A DNA stretch of 49,804 nt from Bacteroidales bacterium UBA3630 (GTDB lineage Bacteria; Bacteroidota; Bacteroidia; Bacteroidales; P3). Below the pieces are notes generated by a model. The model had not been told where the DNA came from and did no database searches. It was given only the letters and a program-made list of their open reading frames with translations. The stretch is from positions 1 to 49,804 of the forward strand of contig DFLB01000049.1 in assembly GCA_002373995.1 (NCBI GenBank), in the 5' to 3' direction. The translations under genes were made by a program, and so were the position numbers. Positions 43,272 through 49,804 of the stretch are shown here, piece by piece. How positions within the stretch are numbered: the stretch's first letter is position 1; each line of letters starts with the position of its first letter.

Positions 43272-45584
43272 ATGCACAAGCGTATTTTTCTCACCGCATC
43301 ACTTTTCCTCATAAGCCTCACTGCCAACACTCAGCAAGTGGTGGAAAACACCACGGAGAGGCTTAGCATCCACTACAGTACACCCCGCCTCGAGACTATC
43401 GAGGGTGATGGCTTTTTCCTCTACGACCTTCCGGGCTATCACCAGAGCGGTGCCGTAGGGACACCCTCGTTGCCTGTCTTGGGTAGCCTGCTGTCAGTAC
43501 CGTTCTGTGACGGCATGGATATTGTCGTAACGAATGCTGTCTACGACACCATCAGCCTTACCGCAGTGCAGCTGCGACCCATGCAGCCCTCTCGCTTCAA
43601 AAGCGATACCAGCGCCGTCACGTGGTTCTATGACGAGAAAACATACACTTCTGATCATTTCCATCAACTCCCGCTGGCCTCTGTCGAGCATCTCGGCATC
43701 GCCCGCGACAGAAACCTGGCACTGATCTCCTTCTCGCCAATCAGCTACAACCCTGTCAGCAACAAAGCCGTCGTATGCCGAAGTGCCGATATCACCATCC
43801 GCTTCCGCAATGCCGACGCTGCCCGCACTGCCGAATACTATAACCGCTACCATACACCCGCCTTCTCTGTCGGTCCCACTCTCAACGATTTGGCAATCAC
43901 CAAAGGCGTCACCACATCCACCCCTCTGCGCATGGTCATCCTCGCCGGTCCCACACTGGAATGCTATGCCCTCCAGCAATTTGCCGACTGGAAGCGTTCG
44001 CAGGGAATGATTGTTGACCTCATCTACGCCTCTTCCGGCCAATCTGCCACCACCCTCGCCAACCAGCTGAAGCAAATGTACACCGATGCCACCGATGACG
44101 CTCCCGCTCCCACATACCTCCTCCTCGTCGGCGACCGTGGTCAGATGCCCGCCCACGCCACCAAACTCTCTGGTGGTTGGAGCTACGGGTACGATTCCTA
44201 CGATCACATTACCGACCTCTACTACACCACATGGACCGATGGCGACTACCTCCCCGACTGCTATTGGGGGCGATTTTCTGCAACCGACACCACAACACTG
44301 CGCTCCATTATCGACAAAACGCTCTACTACGAGCGCTACCTCTTCGCTCACGACGACTACTTGACTCGTGCCGCACTCATCGCCGGTGTCGACCACAACT
44401 ATAATTTTGGATACAGCCATGCCGATCCGGCCATGGACTACGTCGCCTACCATTACCTCAACAGCGACAACGGCATCTACACACTCTCCTACTACAAGAA
44501 CAATACCTCTTCGGCTCCCGACGGGGTCACCGTCACCGGCAGCAGCCAAAGCAGCAACGCCGCCACCCAATTGCGCAGCATCTACAACACCGGCGCCGGA
44601 TGGATCAACTACAGCGCCCACGGCGACTGGAACTGCTGGGCCGAGCCCTCCTTCACTGTAACCAACGTCAACACCATGTCCAATTTCGACATGCCGTCAT
44701 TCATGATTGGCAACTGCTGTCTGACCAACAAGTTCGACAAAGCAACCTGCCTCGGCGAAGCCCTCCTCCGCCGTGCCGACCGCGCTGGTGCTGTGATCTA
44801 CATCGGTGGCACCAATTCCACCATCTGGGACGAAGACTTCTACTGGGCCGTCGGTGTGCGCGGCTCCATCAGCGCCACCATGTCGCTCCAGTACAATGCC
44901 TCCAACATGGGCATCTACGATCGTCTCTTCCACACCCACGGCGAAGACCTCTCCGATTATGCCATCACTGCCGGCAAGATTGTCATGCAGGGCAACATGG
45001 CTGTCAACTCTTCTTCTTCCTCCAACAAGCAGTACTATTGGGAGATCTACGAAATCATGGGCGACCCGTCGCTGATGCCCTGGCTCGGCAAAGCCAAGGT
45101 CCTCCAAGCCTCAGCCATCCAACTCAACACCTCCAGCCTCAGTGTTTCCGCCGTCGCTGGTGCCTACGTAGCCCTTGTCACCACCGCCACCCACGACGTA
45201 CTTTCGGCGGTCTTCGCCGGCACCAACGGACTGGCCATCCTTCCCATCCCCGAGGGCGCACAACTCTCCGATTGCTCCGTCGCCATCACCGCACAGGGCT
45301 ACAAGCCCTTCTTCAAAGCCTGCACCTCCTCTTTCGTCGGCATCGGCTCACCCCTTGCCACACAGCCTTCCATCTATCCCAACCCCGCCACCAGCCGTTG
45401 CACCGTCGAAGCTGACGGATTGCAACGCATCTTTTTGCTTGACCTCAAAGGACAGCAACTGCTGGCCGCCAGCGCCACCGATAACCGCTGCACGCTCCAC
45501 CTCGGCTCTCTCAGCGCGGGCATCTATCTGCTCCGTGCCGAGACAGCCACCGGTATCAGCTTCCAAAAGCTAATCGTGGAATAA
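43272..45584 (+). CDS. Gingipain-like C25 peptidase with T9SS sorting domain
   Basis: The protein has 770 residues. A signal peptide (1-20) is followed by a propeptide-like region and a C25 caspase-fold domain (about 215-610). The catalytic pair is probably His450 in NYSAHGDW and Cys482 (or 483) in MIGNCCLTNKFD, spaced as in gingipains. An Ig-like stretch leads to a type A sorting domain from about residue 700 (IYPNPATSRCTVE; LSAGIYLLRAETATG; QKLIVE). It should be exported by the type IX system and attached at the surface. Target protein and specificity are unknown; related PorU removes such sorting domains, but PorU itself has no such C-terminus. Confidence 0.92.
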   Translation: MHKRIFLTASLFLISLTANTQQVVENTTERLSIHYSTPRLETIEGDGFFLYDLPGYHQSGAVGTPSLPVLGSLLSVPFCDGMDIVVTNAVYDTISLTAVQLRPMQPSRFKSDTSAVTWFYDEKTYTSDHFHQLPLASVEHLGIARDRNLALISFSPISYNPVSNKAVVCRSADITIRFRNADAARTAEYYNRYHTPAFSVGPTLNDLAITKGVTTSTPLRMVILAGPTLECYALQQFADWKRSQGMIVDLIYASSGQSATTLANQLKQMYTDATDDAPAPTYLLLVGDRGQMPAHATKLSGGWSYGYDSYDHITDLYYTTWTDGDYLPDCYWGRFSATDTTTLRSIIDKTLYYERYLFAHDDYLTRAALIAGVDHNYNFGYSHADPAMDYVAYHYLNSDNGIYTLSYYKNNTSSAPDGVTVTGSSQSSNAATQLRSIYNTGAGWINYSAHGDWNCWAEPSFTVTNVNTMSNFDMPSFMIGNCCLTNKFDKATCLGEALLRRADRAGAVIYIGGTNSTIWDEDFYWAVGVRGSISATMSLQYNASNMGIYDRLFHTHGEDLSDYAITAGKIVMQGNMAVNSSSSSNKQYYWEIYEIMGDPSLMPWLGKAKVLQASAIQLNTSSLSVSAVAGAYVALVTTATHDVLSAVFAGTNGLAILPIPEGAQLSDCSVAITAQGYKPFFKACTSSFVGIGSPLATQPSIYPNPATSRCTVEADGLQRIFLLDLKGQQLLAASATDNRCTLHLGSLSAGIYLLRAETATGISFQKLIVE

Positions 45585-45608
45585 CCCTCCCCTGGGAGCT
45601 TTACCCAA

Positions 45609-45640
45609 AGAAGGCCGTGGGCCAAAGCCCACGGCCTTCT
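45609..45640. terminator. Bidirectional terminator hairpin
   Basis: A perfect 14-bp stem AGAAGGCCGTGGGC / GCCCACGGCCTTCT with a CAAA loop between the convergent peptidase and arginine decarboxylase genes. T runs on both sides are weak. Confidence 0.8.
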
Positions 45641-45662
45641 CTCTTACTGTCGCCAGAGGGCG

Positions 45663-47063
45663 TCAATACCCCAATATCTTAAGCATCGACTTGTAACTCT
45701 GCTCCTTAGCGAATAGTTTCGTCGTATATTCTCCGTTCTCGTCCTTATCTATTATCACATGCTTCGGCGCCGGTATCAGGCAATGCTGTATGCCGCCATA
45801 TCCACCGATGCTCTCCTGGTAGGCGCCCGTATGGAAAAAGCCTATGTAAAGCGGATCATCCTTCTGCAACTTCGGCAGGAAGATGGCATTGGCATGACTG
45901 TCTGCATTATAATAGTCCTCCGAGTCGCACGTCAGCCCTCCCAAGAACACCCGTTGGTACTCACAGTCCCAATGGTTGATCGGCAACATGATAAACCTCT
46001 GATTGATACCCCATGTATCAGGCAACGTGGTGATGAAACTCGAATCAATCATATACCACAACTCTCTGTCGTTCTGTTGTTTTTGGTCAAGGATACTGTA
46101 AAGCGTTGCACCGCTCTCGCCCACCGTAAACGACCCAAACTCCGTATATATATCCGGCTCTTCCACTCCACGCAGCGCACAGATGGCCTTGATCTGGGCC
46201 AGGATCTCTTCCGCCATGTATTCGTAGTCATAGTTGCTCGCAAGGCTAACCTTGCACGGAAAGCCCCCCCCGATATTCAGCGAGTCCAACTCCGGACACA
46301 CCCGCTTCAGGTCGCAATAGACATTCACGCACTTTGCCAACTCGTTCCAGTAGTACGCCGTGTCGCGTATGCCGGTATTGATAAAGAAATGCAACATCTT
46401 GAAGCGGAATTTGGTATTCGGCTTCACCTGTTCTTCATAGAAAGACACAATGTCATGATACCGGATACCCAATCGCGAGGTATAGAAGTCAAACTTCGGC
46501 TCTTCCTCGGCGGCAATCCGGATACCCAATTGCATCGGCTCGCCACCATCCGGCAATGTCCGGTCAAGGGTGTAGTACTCATTTTTGTTATCCAAAACAG
46601 GCACCACATTCTTAAATCCATCGTTGAAAATCTCGACGATATTCTCTATATATTGCTCTTTTTTGAACCCATTGCAGACAATCACTTTGTCTTTCCCGAT
46701 GAGCCCTTGCGAGTGCAATTCCTGAACAAGATTGATATCGAAAGCCGACGAAGTCTCAAGATTGATATCGTTCTTCAACGCCTCTTCCAACACAAACGAA
46801 AAGTGGTTACTCTTCGTGCAGTAACAATAATTGTAACTCCCATGATAATCGGTCTTCGCAATGGCCACATTGAACAACCGTTTCGCACGCTGTATCTGAG
46901 AGCTTATCTTTGGCAGATAGGTGATTTTCAACGGCGTACCATACTGCTTGATAATCTCCATCAGCGGAATGTCGTGATAATACAGCTCCCCATCCTCCGT
47001 ACGGAACTCGTCCTGCGGAAAATCGAACGTCTGGTCGATTAGATCGTAATACTTGTTCTTCAT
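45663..47063 (-). CDS. speA: Biosynthetic arginine decarboxylase, short form
   Basis: The protein has 466 residues of the alanine-racemase-fold (group IV) decarboxylase family. The PLP lysine is K84 in NYCYCTKSNHF; ETSSAFDINL, NIGGGFP and DTWGINQRFIMLPINHW are further family regions, with the C-terminal active-site Cys in GGLTCDSEDYY. It converts arginine to agmatine for polyamine synthesis. It is much shorter than E. coli SpeA (about 658 residues) but this is the common Bacteroidetes form. Ornithine or diaminopimelate decarboxylase are less likely. It stands alone. Confidence 0.85.
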   Translation of the reverse strand: MKNKYYDLIDQTFDFPQDEFRTEDGELYYHDIPLMEIIKQYGTPLKITYLPKISSQIQRAKRLFNVAIAKTDYHGSYNYCYCTKSNHFSFVLEEALKNDINLETSSAFDINLVQELHSQGLIGKDKVIVCNGFKKEQYIENIVEIFNDGFKNVVPVLDNKNEYYTLDRTLPDGGEPMQLGIRIAAEEEPKFDFYTSRLGIRYHDIVSFYEEQVKPNTKFRFKMLHFFINTGIRDTAYYWNELAKCVNVYCDLKRVCPELDSLNIGGGFPCKVSLASNYDYEYMAEEILAQIKAICALRGVEEPDIYTEFGSFTVGESGATLYSILDQKQQNDRELWYMIDSSFITTLPDTWGINQRFIMLPINHWDCEYQRVFLGGLTCDSEDYYNADSHANAIFLPKLQKDDPLYIGFFHTGAYQESIGGYGGIQHCLIPAPKHVIIDKDENGEYTTKLFAKEQSYKSMLKILGY

Positions 47064-47124
47064 TACATCTAAATTGATTAATTTACAATTATTTTACCCA
47101 TCCGACTCACTCGGATTGCAAATG

Positions 47125-47157
47125 CAAATATACAACTAATTCGATTACTCTGGCAAA
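47125..47157 (-). promoter_or_regulatory. Bacteroidetes promoter for speA
   Basis: TTTG (47157-47154), 21 bp, TATATTTG (47132-47125) on the minus strand. Array C begins 77 bases upstream. Confidence 0.65.
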
Positions 47158-47233
47158 ATAATTTCACTTTCTCTAATTTTTCACCCACCACACACCACCC
47201 CCCCCTACACCCTCCCCCACCCACCTCACACCT

Positions 47234-47310
47234 CATCCTAAGCATATCCTAAGCTCATCCTAAGTTCATCCTAAGCATATCCTAAGCATATCCAAGGCAC
47301 ACCCGAAGCA
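47234..47310 (+). repeat. Family-1 11-bp tandem array, copy C
   Basis: Seven units: CATCCTAAGCA, TATCCTAAGCT, CATCCTAAGTT, CATCCTAAGCA, TATCCTAAGCA, TATCCAAGGCA, CACCCGAAGCA. A C-rich tract (47176-47233) precedes it. Copy number and length (77 bp) equal copy B. It lies between the divergent speA and pfkA promoters; nothing else is seen in 47064-47411 except those promoters and the pfkA leader hairpin. Confidence 0.92.
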
Positions 47311-47339
47311 AAAAAAATTCGCATAATAAAAAAAATCAG

Positions 47340-47372
47340 TATATTTGTACTGCTGCCCCTGCGGGGCAGCAG
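47340..47372 (+). promoter_or_regulatory. pfkA -7 box and leader hairpin
   Basis: TATATTTG (47340-47347) is the -7 box; no good TTTG stands 19 bp upstream. At 47350-47372 a perfect 10-bp stem CTGCTGCCCC / GGGGCAGCAG with a TGC loop would sit at the very 5' end of the mRNA, where it could protect the transcript. Confidence 0.6.
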
Positions 47373-47411
47373 CCCCACAAAACACTGATAATAAACCAAT
47401 AGCAACACATA

Positions 47412-48512
47412 ATGGCACTTAAAAGAGTAATGGTTTTAACCGGCGGCGGCGACTGTCCGGGCCTCAACGCAGTCATCCGCGGCGTCGTCAAACGCGCCTC
47501 TCAAACCACCGACTGGGAAGTCATCGGCTGCGTCGAATCCTTCAACGGCGTCCTCCGCGAACCGACAGAAATCGTGATGCTCGACGAAAAAACCGTCGAA
47601 GGCCTCCAAATCCAAGGCGGCACCATCCTCGGCACCACCAACAAAGGCGGCCCCTTCGCCTGGCCCGTCAAGCAACCCGACGGCTCCTGGGTCACCGTCG
47701 ACCGCAGCGACGAAATGCTCCGCAAACTCCAGTACATGGGCGTCGACGCCGTAATCAACATCGGCGGCGACGGCAGCCAGCGCATCAGCCTCGGCCTCGC
47801 AAAAAAAGGCCTCAACATCGTCGGCGTCCCCAAAACCATCGACAACGACCTCTCCCTCACCGACTACACCTTCGGCTTCCAAACCGCCGTGCAAATCTGC
47901 ACCGACGCCATCGACAAACTCGTCACCACAGCAGCCTCACACAACCGCGTCTTCATCCTCGAAGTAATGGGCCGCGACGCAGGATGGATAGCCCTGCACA
48001 GCGCCATCGCCGGCGGCGCCGACGTCTGCCTCATCCCCGAAATACCCTACGACATCGAAAAAGTAAAAGCCAAAATCGAACAACGCTACAACAAACGCCA
48101 CGGCTACTGCATCATCGTCGTAGCCGAAGGAGCCATGCCAAAAGGCGGCACCGTCACCGGCACCGAAACCGGCGAAGTAGGCTACCAGCACGTCAAACTC
48201 GGAGGCGTAGGCGAGCAGCTGGCCGCCGACCTGAAAGCCGCAGGCGTCGAACACGACATCCGCTACACCATCCTCGGACACCTCCAGCGCGGCGGCACTC
48301 CCATCGCCTTCGACCGCGTCCTCGCCACCGAATTCGGCGTCCGCGCCATGGAATTCGTCATGGAAGGGCGCTTCGGCCAGATGGTAGCCTACCACCACCC
48401 CGACGTCGTCGGAATACCCCTCGAAGAAGCCGTCCGCGAACAAAACCTCGTCGCACCAGACAGCCGCCTCGTCCACACCGCCAAAGGCGTCGGCATCGCC
48501 TTCGGCGACTAA
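47412..48512 (+). CDS. pfkA: 6-phosphofructokinase
   Basis: The protein has 366 residues and phosphorylates fructose-6-phosphate in glycolysis. Phosphate-donor site: GGDGS (118-122), which favours ATP, combined with PKTIDND (140-146) whose lysine is usual in pyrophosphate enzymes; this mix marks the group III branch. MGRDAGWIAL and LGHLQRGGTP are also clear. Donor preference should be treated as open. Codon use is extremely C-ending (GGC, GTC, CTC, ATC), more than in other genes of the window except its downstream neighbour. It lies just after array C. Confidence 0.95.
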   Translation: MALKRVMVLTGGGDCPGLNAVIRGVVKRASQTTDWEVIGCVESFNGVLREPTEIVMLDEKTVEGLQIQGGTILGTTNKGGPFAWPVKQPDGSWVTVDRSDEMLRKLQYMGVDAVINIGGDGSQRISLGLAKKGLNIVGVPKTIDNDLSLTDYTFGFQTAVQICTDAIDKLVTTAASHNRVFILEVMGRDAGWIALHSAIAGGADVCLIPEIPYDIEKVKAKIEQRYNKRHGYCIIVVAEGAMPKGGTVTGTETGEVGYQHVKLGGVGEQLAADLKAAGVEHDIRYTILGHLQRGGTPIAFDRVLATEFGVRAMEFVMEGRFGQMVAYHHPDVVGIPLEEAVREQNLVAPDSRLVHTAKGVGIAFGD

Positions 48513-48553
48513 ACAACACCCCCTCCACCCTCAAAGAAAACCCACACCCCCTC

Positions 48554-48976
48554 ATGGAAACCAAACCCTACCGCCACGAAGTCAAATACTACGAATGCGA
48601 CCGCATGGGCATCACCCACCACAGCAACTACATCCGCTTCATGGAAGAAGCACGCGTAGACTGGATGGACCAACTCGGCTTCGGCTTCGACCGCATGGAA
48701 GCCGAAGGCGTCGTATCGCCAGTCATCGCCGTCCAATGCCGCTACCTGCACCCCTCCACCTTCAAAGACACCATCGAAATCACCGTCCGCGTCGCCGAAA
48801 CCACTCCGCTGAAAATCACCTTCTCCTACACCATGGCCGTCGGCACCCGCACCGTATGCACCGCCACCAGCACCCACTGCTTCCTCGAAAACAACCGCCC
48901 CATATCCCTCCAGCAACGCTTCCCCCAGCTCTACAGCCGCGTCGCCGAAACCACCGCCCCCCAATCCTCACGCTAA
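48554..48976 (+). CDS. Acyl-CoA thioesterase, hotdog fold
   Basis: The protein has 140 residues from the ATG at 48554. The 4HBT motif YYECDRMGITHHSNYIRFMEEAR carries the catalytic Asp and His, as in YbgC/FadM-type enzymes, which hydrolyse acyl-CoA in the cytoplasm. The chain-length preference is unknown. It follows pfkA by 41 bases and shares its very C-rich base use. A long plus-strand frame beginning inside pfkA continues into this gene, and is only the open reading of C-rich DNA. Confidence 0.88.
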   Translation: METKPYRHEVKYYECDRMGITHHSNYIRFMEEARVDWMDQLGFGFDRMEAEGVVSPVIAVQCRYLHPSTFKDTIEITVRVAETTPLKITFSYTMAVGTRTVCTATSTHCFLENNRPISLQQRFPQLYSRVAETTAPQSSR

Positions 48977-48982
48977 AAAAAA

Positions 48983-49010
48983 CCTCCGCTATACATCAGT
49001 ATAGCAGAGG
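48983..49010 (-). terminator. Terminator of the rpmG operon
   Basis: Stem CCTCCGCTATAC / GTATAGCAGAGG with one C-A mismatch and an ATCA loop, followed on the minus strand by eight T. It can also close the thioesterase transcript. Confidence 0.75.
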
Positions 49011-49048
49011 CCAAAACAAAAGCGTATGAAAAAAATTATCTCTTCTCT

Positions 49049-49204
49049 TTATTTCTTCTTCAGGTACTCCTGAACGCTGTCCGAAGGAACAACCTCCTCC
49101 TTGAAGAAATAGGCACCGGTCTTCTCCGAACGAACCATACGGATCACCTTTGCGAAACTCTTACCGGTCGAAGTCTTGAGGGTAGCAACAACTTTCTTTG
49201 CCAT
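49049..49204 (-). CDS. DUF4295 small protein
   Basis: A 51-residue basic protein starting MAKKVVATLKTSTGKSF, with FAKVIRMVRSEKTGAYFFKEE and a Lys-rich end. It is too short for most ORF searches, but its sequence is the typical DUF4295 found beside rpmG throughout Bacteroidetes. The position suggests a ribosome-linked role, not proven. It is 20 bases after rpmG. Confidence 0.92.
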   Translation of the reverse strand: MAKKVVATLKTSTGKSFAKVIRMVRSEKTGAYFFKEEVVPSDSVQEYLKKK

Positions 49205-49224
49205 AGTTCTGTTCTCCTATCTTT

Positions 49225-49413
49225 TTACTTGATTTCTTTGTGTACAGTGACTTTCTTCAAGAAGGGATTATACTTCTTGAGCTCCAGACGCTCCGGAGTG
49301 TTCTTCTTGTTCTTCGTGGTGATATAGCGGCTCATGCCCGCAACACCGCTGTTCTTCTGCTCAGTGCACTCAAGGATAACCTGCACACGCGCATCTTTAT
49401 TTTTCTTTGCCAT
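49225..49413 (-). CDS. rpmG: 50S ribosomal protein L33
   Basis: The protein has 62 residues: RVQVILECTEQ, GMSRYITTKNKKNTPERLELKKYNPFLKK. The zinc-binding cysteine pairs are absent (a single Cys), so this is the zinc-free form. It is the first gene of a two-gene operon with DUF4295. rpmB, often just upstream in the phylum, is not here. Confidence 0.96.
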   Translation of the reverse strand: MAKKNKDARVQVILECTEQKNSGVAGMSRYITTKNKKNTPERLELKKYNPFLKKVTVHKEIK

Positions 49414-49437
49414 AGCTGTTATTGTTTTTCTTTTCGT

Positions 49438-49491
49438 TTAACCTCTTGAATCCCAAAGCAAAAAGAGCATCGACAATCCACTTTTGGGCAT
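49438..49491 (-). other. Possible upstream ORF in the rpmG leader
   Basis: A 17-codon frame (MPKSGLSMLFLLWDSRG) lies inside the roughly 85-base leader between the promoter and rpmG. There is no clear ribosome site. It may be chance. Confidence 0.2.
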
Positions 49492-49503
49492 CCAAATCGG
49501 CTG

Positions 49504-49534
49504 CAAAAATACAACCTTTTTTCAAACTGGCAAA
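49504..49534 (-). promoter_or_regulatory. Bacteroidetes promoter for rpmG-DUF4295
   Basis: TTTG (49534-49531), 19 bp, TATTTTTG (49511-49504) on the minus strand. Confidence 0.78.
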
Positions 49535-49579
49535 ATTTTTATGCTTTTTCTCCAAAAAAAATCCCTCCCACCATCACCT

Positions 49580-49634
49580 CATCCTAAACGCATCTTAAGA
49601 ACATCCTAAGCATAACATAGGCATAACATAGGCA
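49580..49634 (+). repeat. Family-1 11-bp tandem array, copy D
   Basis: Five units, the most degenerate copy: CATCCTAAACG, CATCTTAAGAA, CATCCTAAGCA, TAACATAGGCA twice. C-rich tracts lie on both sides, ending in C9 near 49691-49699. It lies between divergent rpmG and the gene at 49780; nothing else is seen in 49535-49732. Confidence 0.8.
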
Positions 49635-49732
49635 CCTCAACATATCAACCCCGACTATCGTCCCCATCACTCCCCCATCACTCCCCCATCCCCCCCCCCA
49701 AAAAACCATGCATCTTTTTGAAGAAAAAAAAA

Positions 49733-49764
49733 TTTGCAACTTCCATTTTTAATCCCTACTTTTG
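49733..49764 (+). promoter_or_regulatory. Bacteroidetes promoter for the last gene
   Basis: TTTG (49733-49736), 20 bp, TACTTTTG (49757-49764), 15 bases before the ATG. Confidence 0.75.
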
Positions 49765-49779
49765 CAAAAAAATACAGAC

Positions 49780-49804
49780 ATGAAAAAGACAGTTATCCTG
49801 CTTG
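49780..49804 (+). CDS. Start of a truncated gene, probably exported protein
   Basis: Only MKKTVILL is inside the window. A start with lysines and then hydrophobic residues fits a signal peptide, and the promoter is well placed. Nothing more can be said. Confidence 0.6.

Noticed and set aside
47984..48976. A 330-codon plus-strand frame joining pfkA and the thioesterase
   Set aside because: It is an Arg/Pro-rich reading in the wrong frame of C-rich DNA; both real genes have clear family motifs. Only its last 140 codons, from the ATG at 48554, are the real thioesterase.

Overview
The window looks like a chromosomal segment of a Bacteroidales bacterium, probably an uncultured gut or rumen type. 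Four things point there. Promoters are of the Bacteroidetes type (TTTG, about 19 bp, then TAnnTTTG). There are type IX secretion parts (a PorP/SprF protein, a PorE-like PD40 lipid-anchored-type protein, and a C25 gingipain-like peptidase with a sorting domain). Several families are typical of the phylum (DUF4293, DUF4295, DUF1599, the BT_3928-type DoxX protein, a short arginine decarboxylase, a ROK kinase with GH92). Conserved blocks such as tsaE-rsfS-ftsH-cdsA are present. I see no rRNA, tRNA, CRISPR array, phage or insertion sequence.

Layout. 1-1386: a PFOR-like gene tail, a WG-repeat lipoprotein and a doubtful ORF. 1387-6662: tamB and a phosphodiester glycosidase. 6671-10748: a tiny lipoprotein and a ROK kinase/GH92 mannosidase operon on the minus strand. 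10920-17749: an outer-membrane protein, then tsaD, porP, a porE-like gene, an ECF sigma, a putative anti-sigma and an adhesin-like outer-membrane protein. 17797-20973: a minus-strand operon with a dihydroorotate-dehydrogenase-like protein, a four-helix-bundle protein, kdsA and an exonuclease. 21216-23740: a TPR protein and a Na/Pi cotransporter. 23751-25733: a PLP gamma-lyase and elbB. 26052-28771: a WG-repeat protein and dihydroorotase. 28830-36103: a beta-barrel protein, an ADP-forming acyl-CoA synthetase, a membrane protein and ileS. 36583-45584: one long plus-strand run, DUF1599, DoxX/BT_3928, DUF4293, tsaE, rsfS, ftsH, cdsA, a pseudouridine synthase and the C25 peptidase. 45663-49804: arginine decarboxylase, pfkA, a thioesterase, DUF4295, rpmG and the start of one more gene.

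The genes themselves are mostly ordinary; the unusual material is between them. Two unrelated families of 11-bp tandem repeats occupy nearly every large intergenic space. Family 1 (unit like ATCCTAAGCAT, in C-rich DNA) occurs four times, at 1168-1308, 11501-11577, 47234-47310 and 49580-49634, each between divergent genes. Family 2 (unit like GGTCCGGGGAT) occurs four times, at 6897-7010, 25848-25954, 31786-31906 and 36401-36520, each time as exactly four units, a GGTCCG/CGGACC hairpin and a G-rich tail ending in an A run. A third 11-bp array (GTAAC, six units) forms the upstream part of the Na/Pi cotransporter promoter and looks like a PhoB-type operator. Family-1 copies A and B are inverted around a 10-kb segment, and undoing that inversion would place tamB and tsaD back to back. 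Several T9SS-related genes carry four-copy heptamer repeats that could shift their frame.
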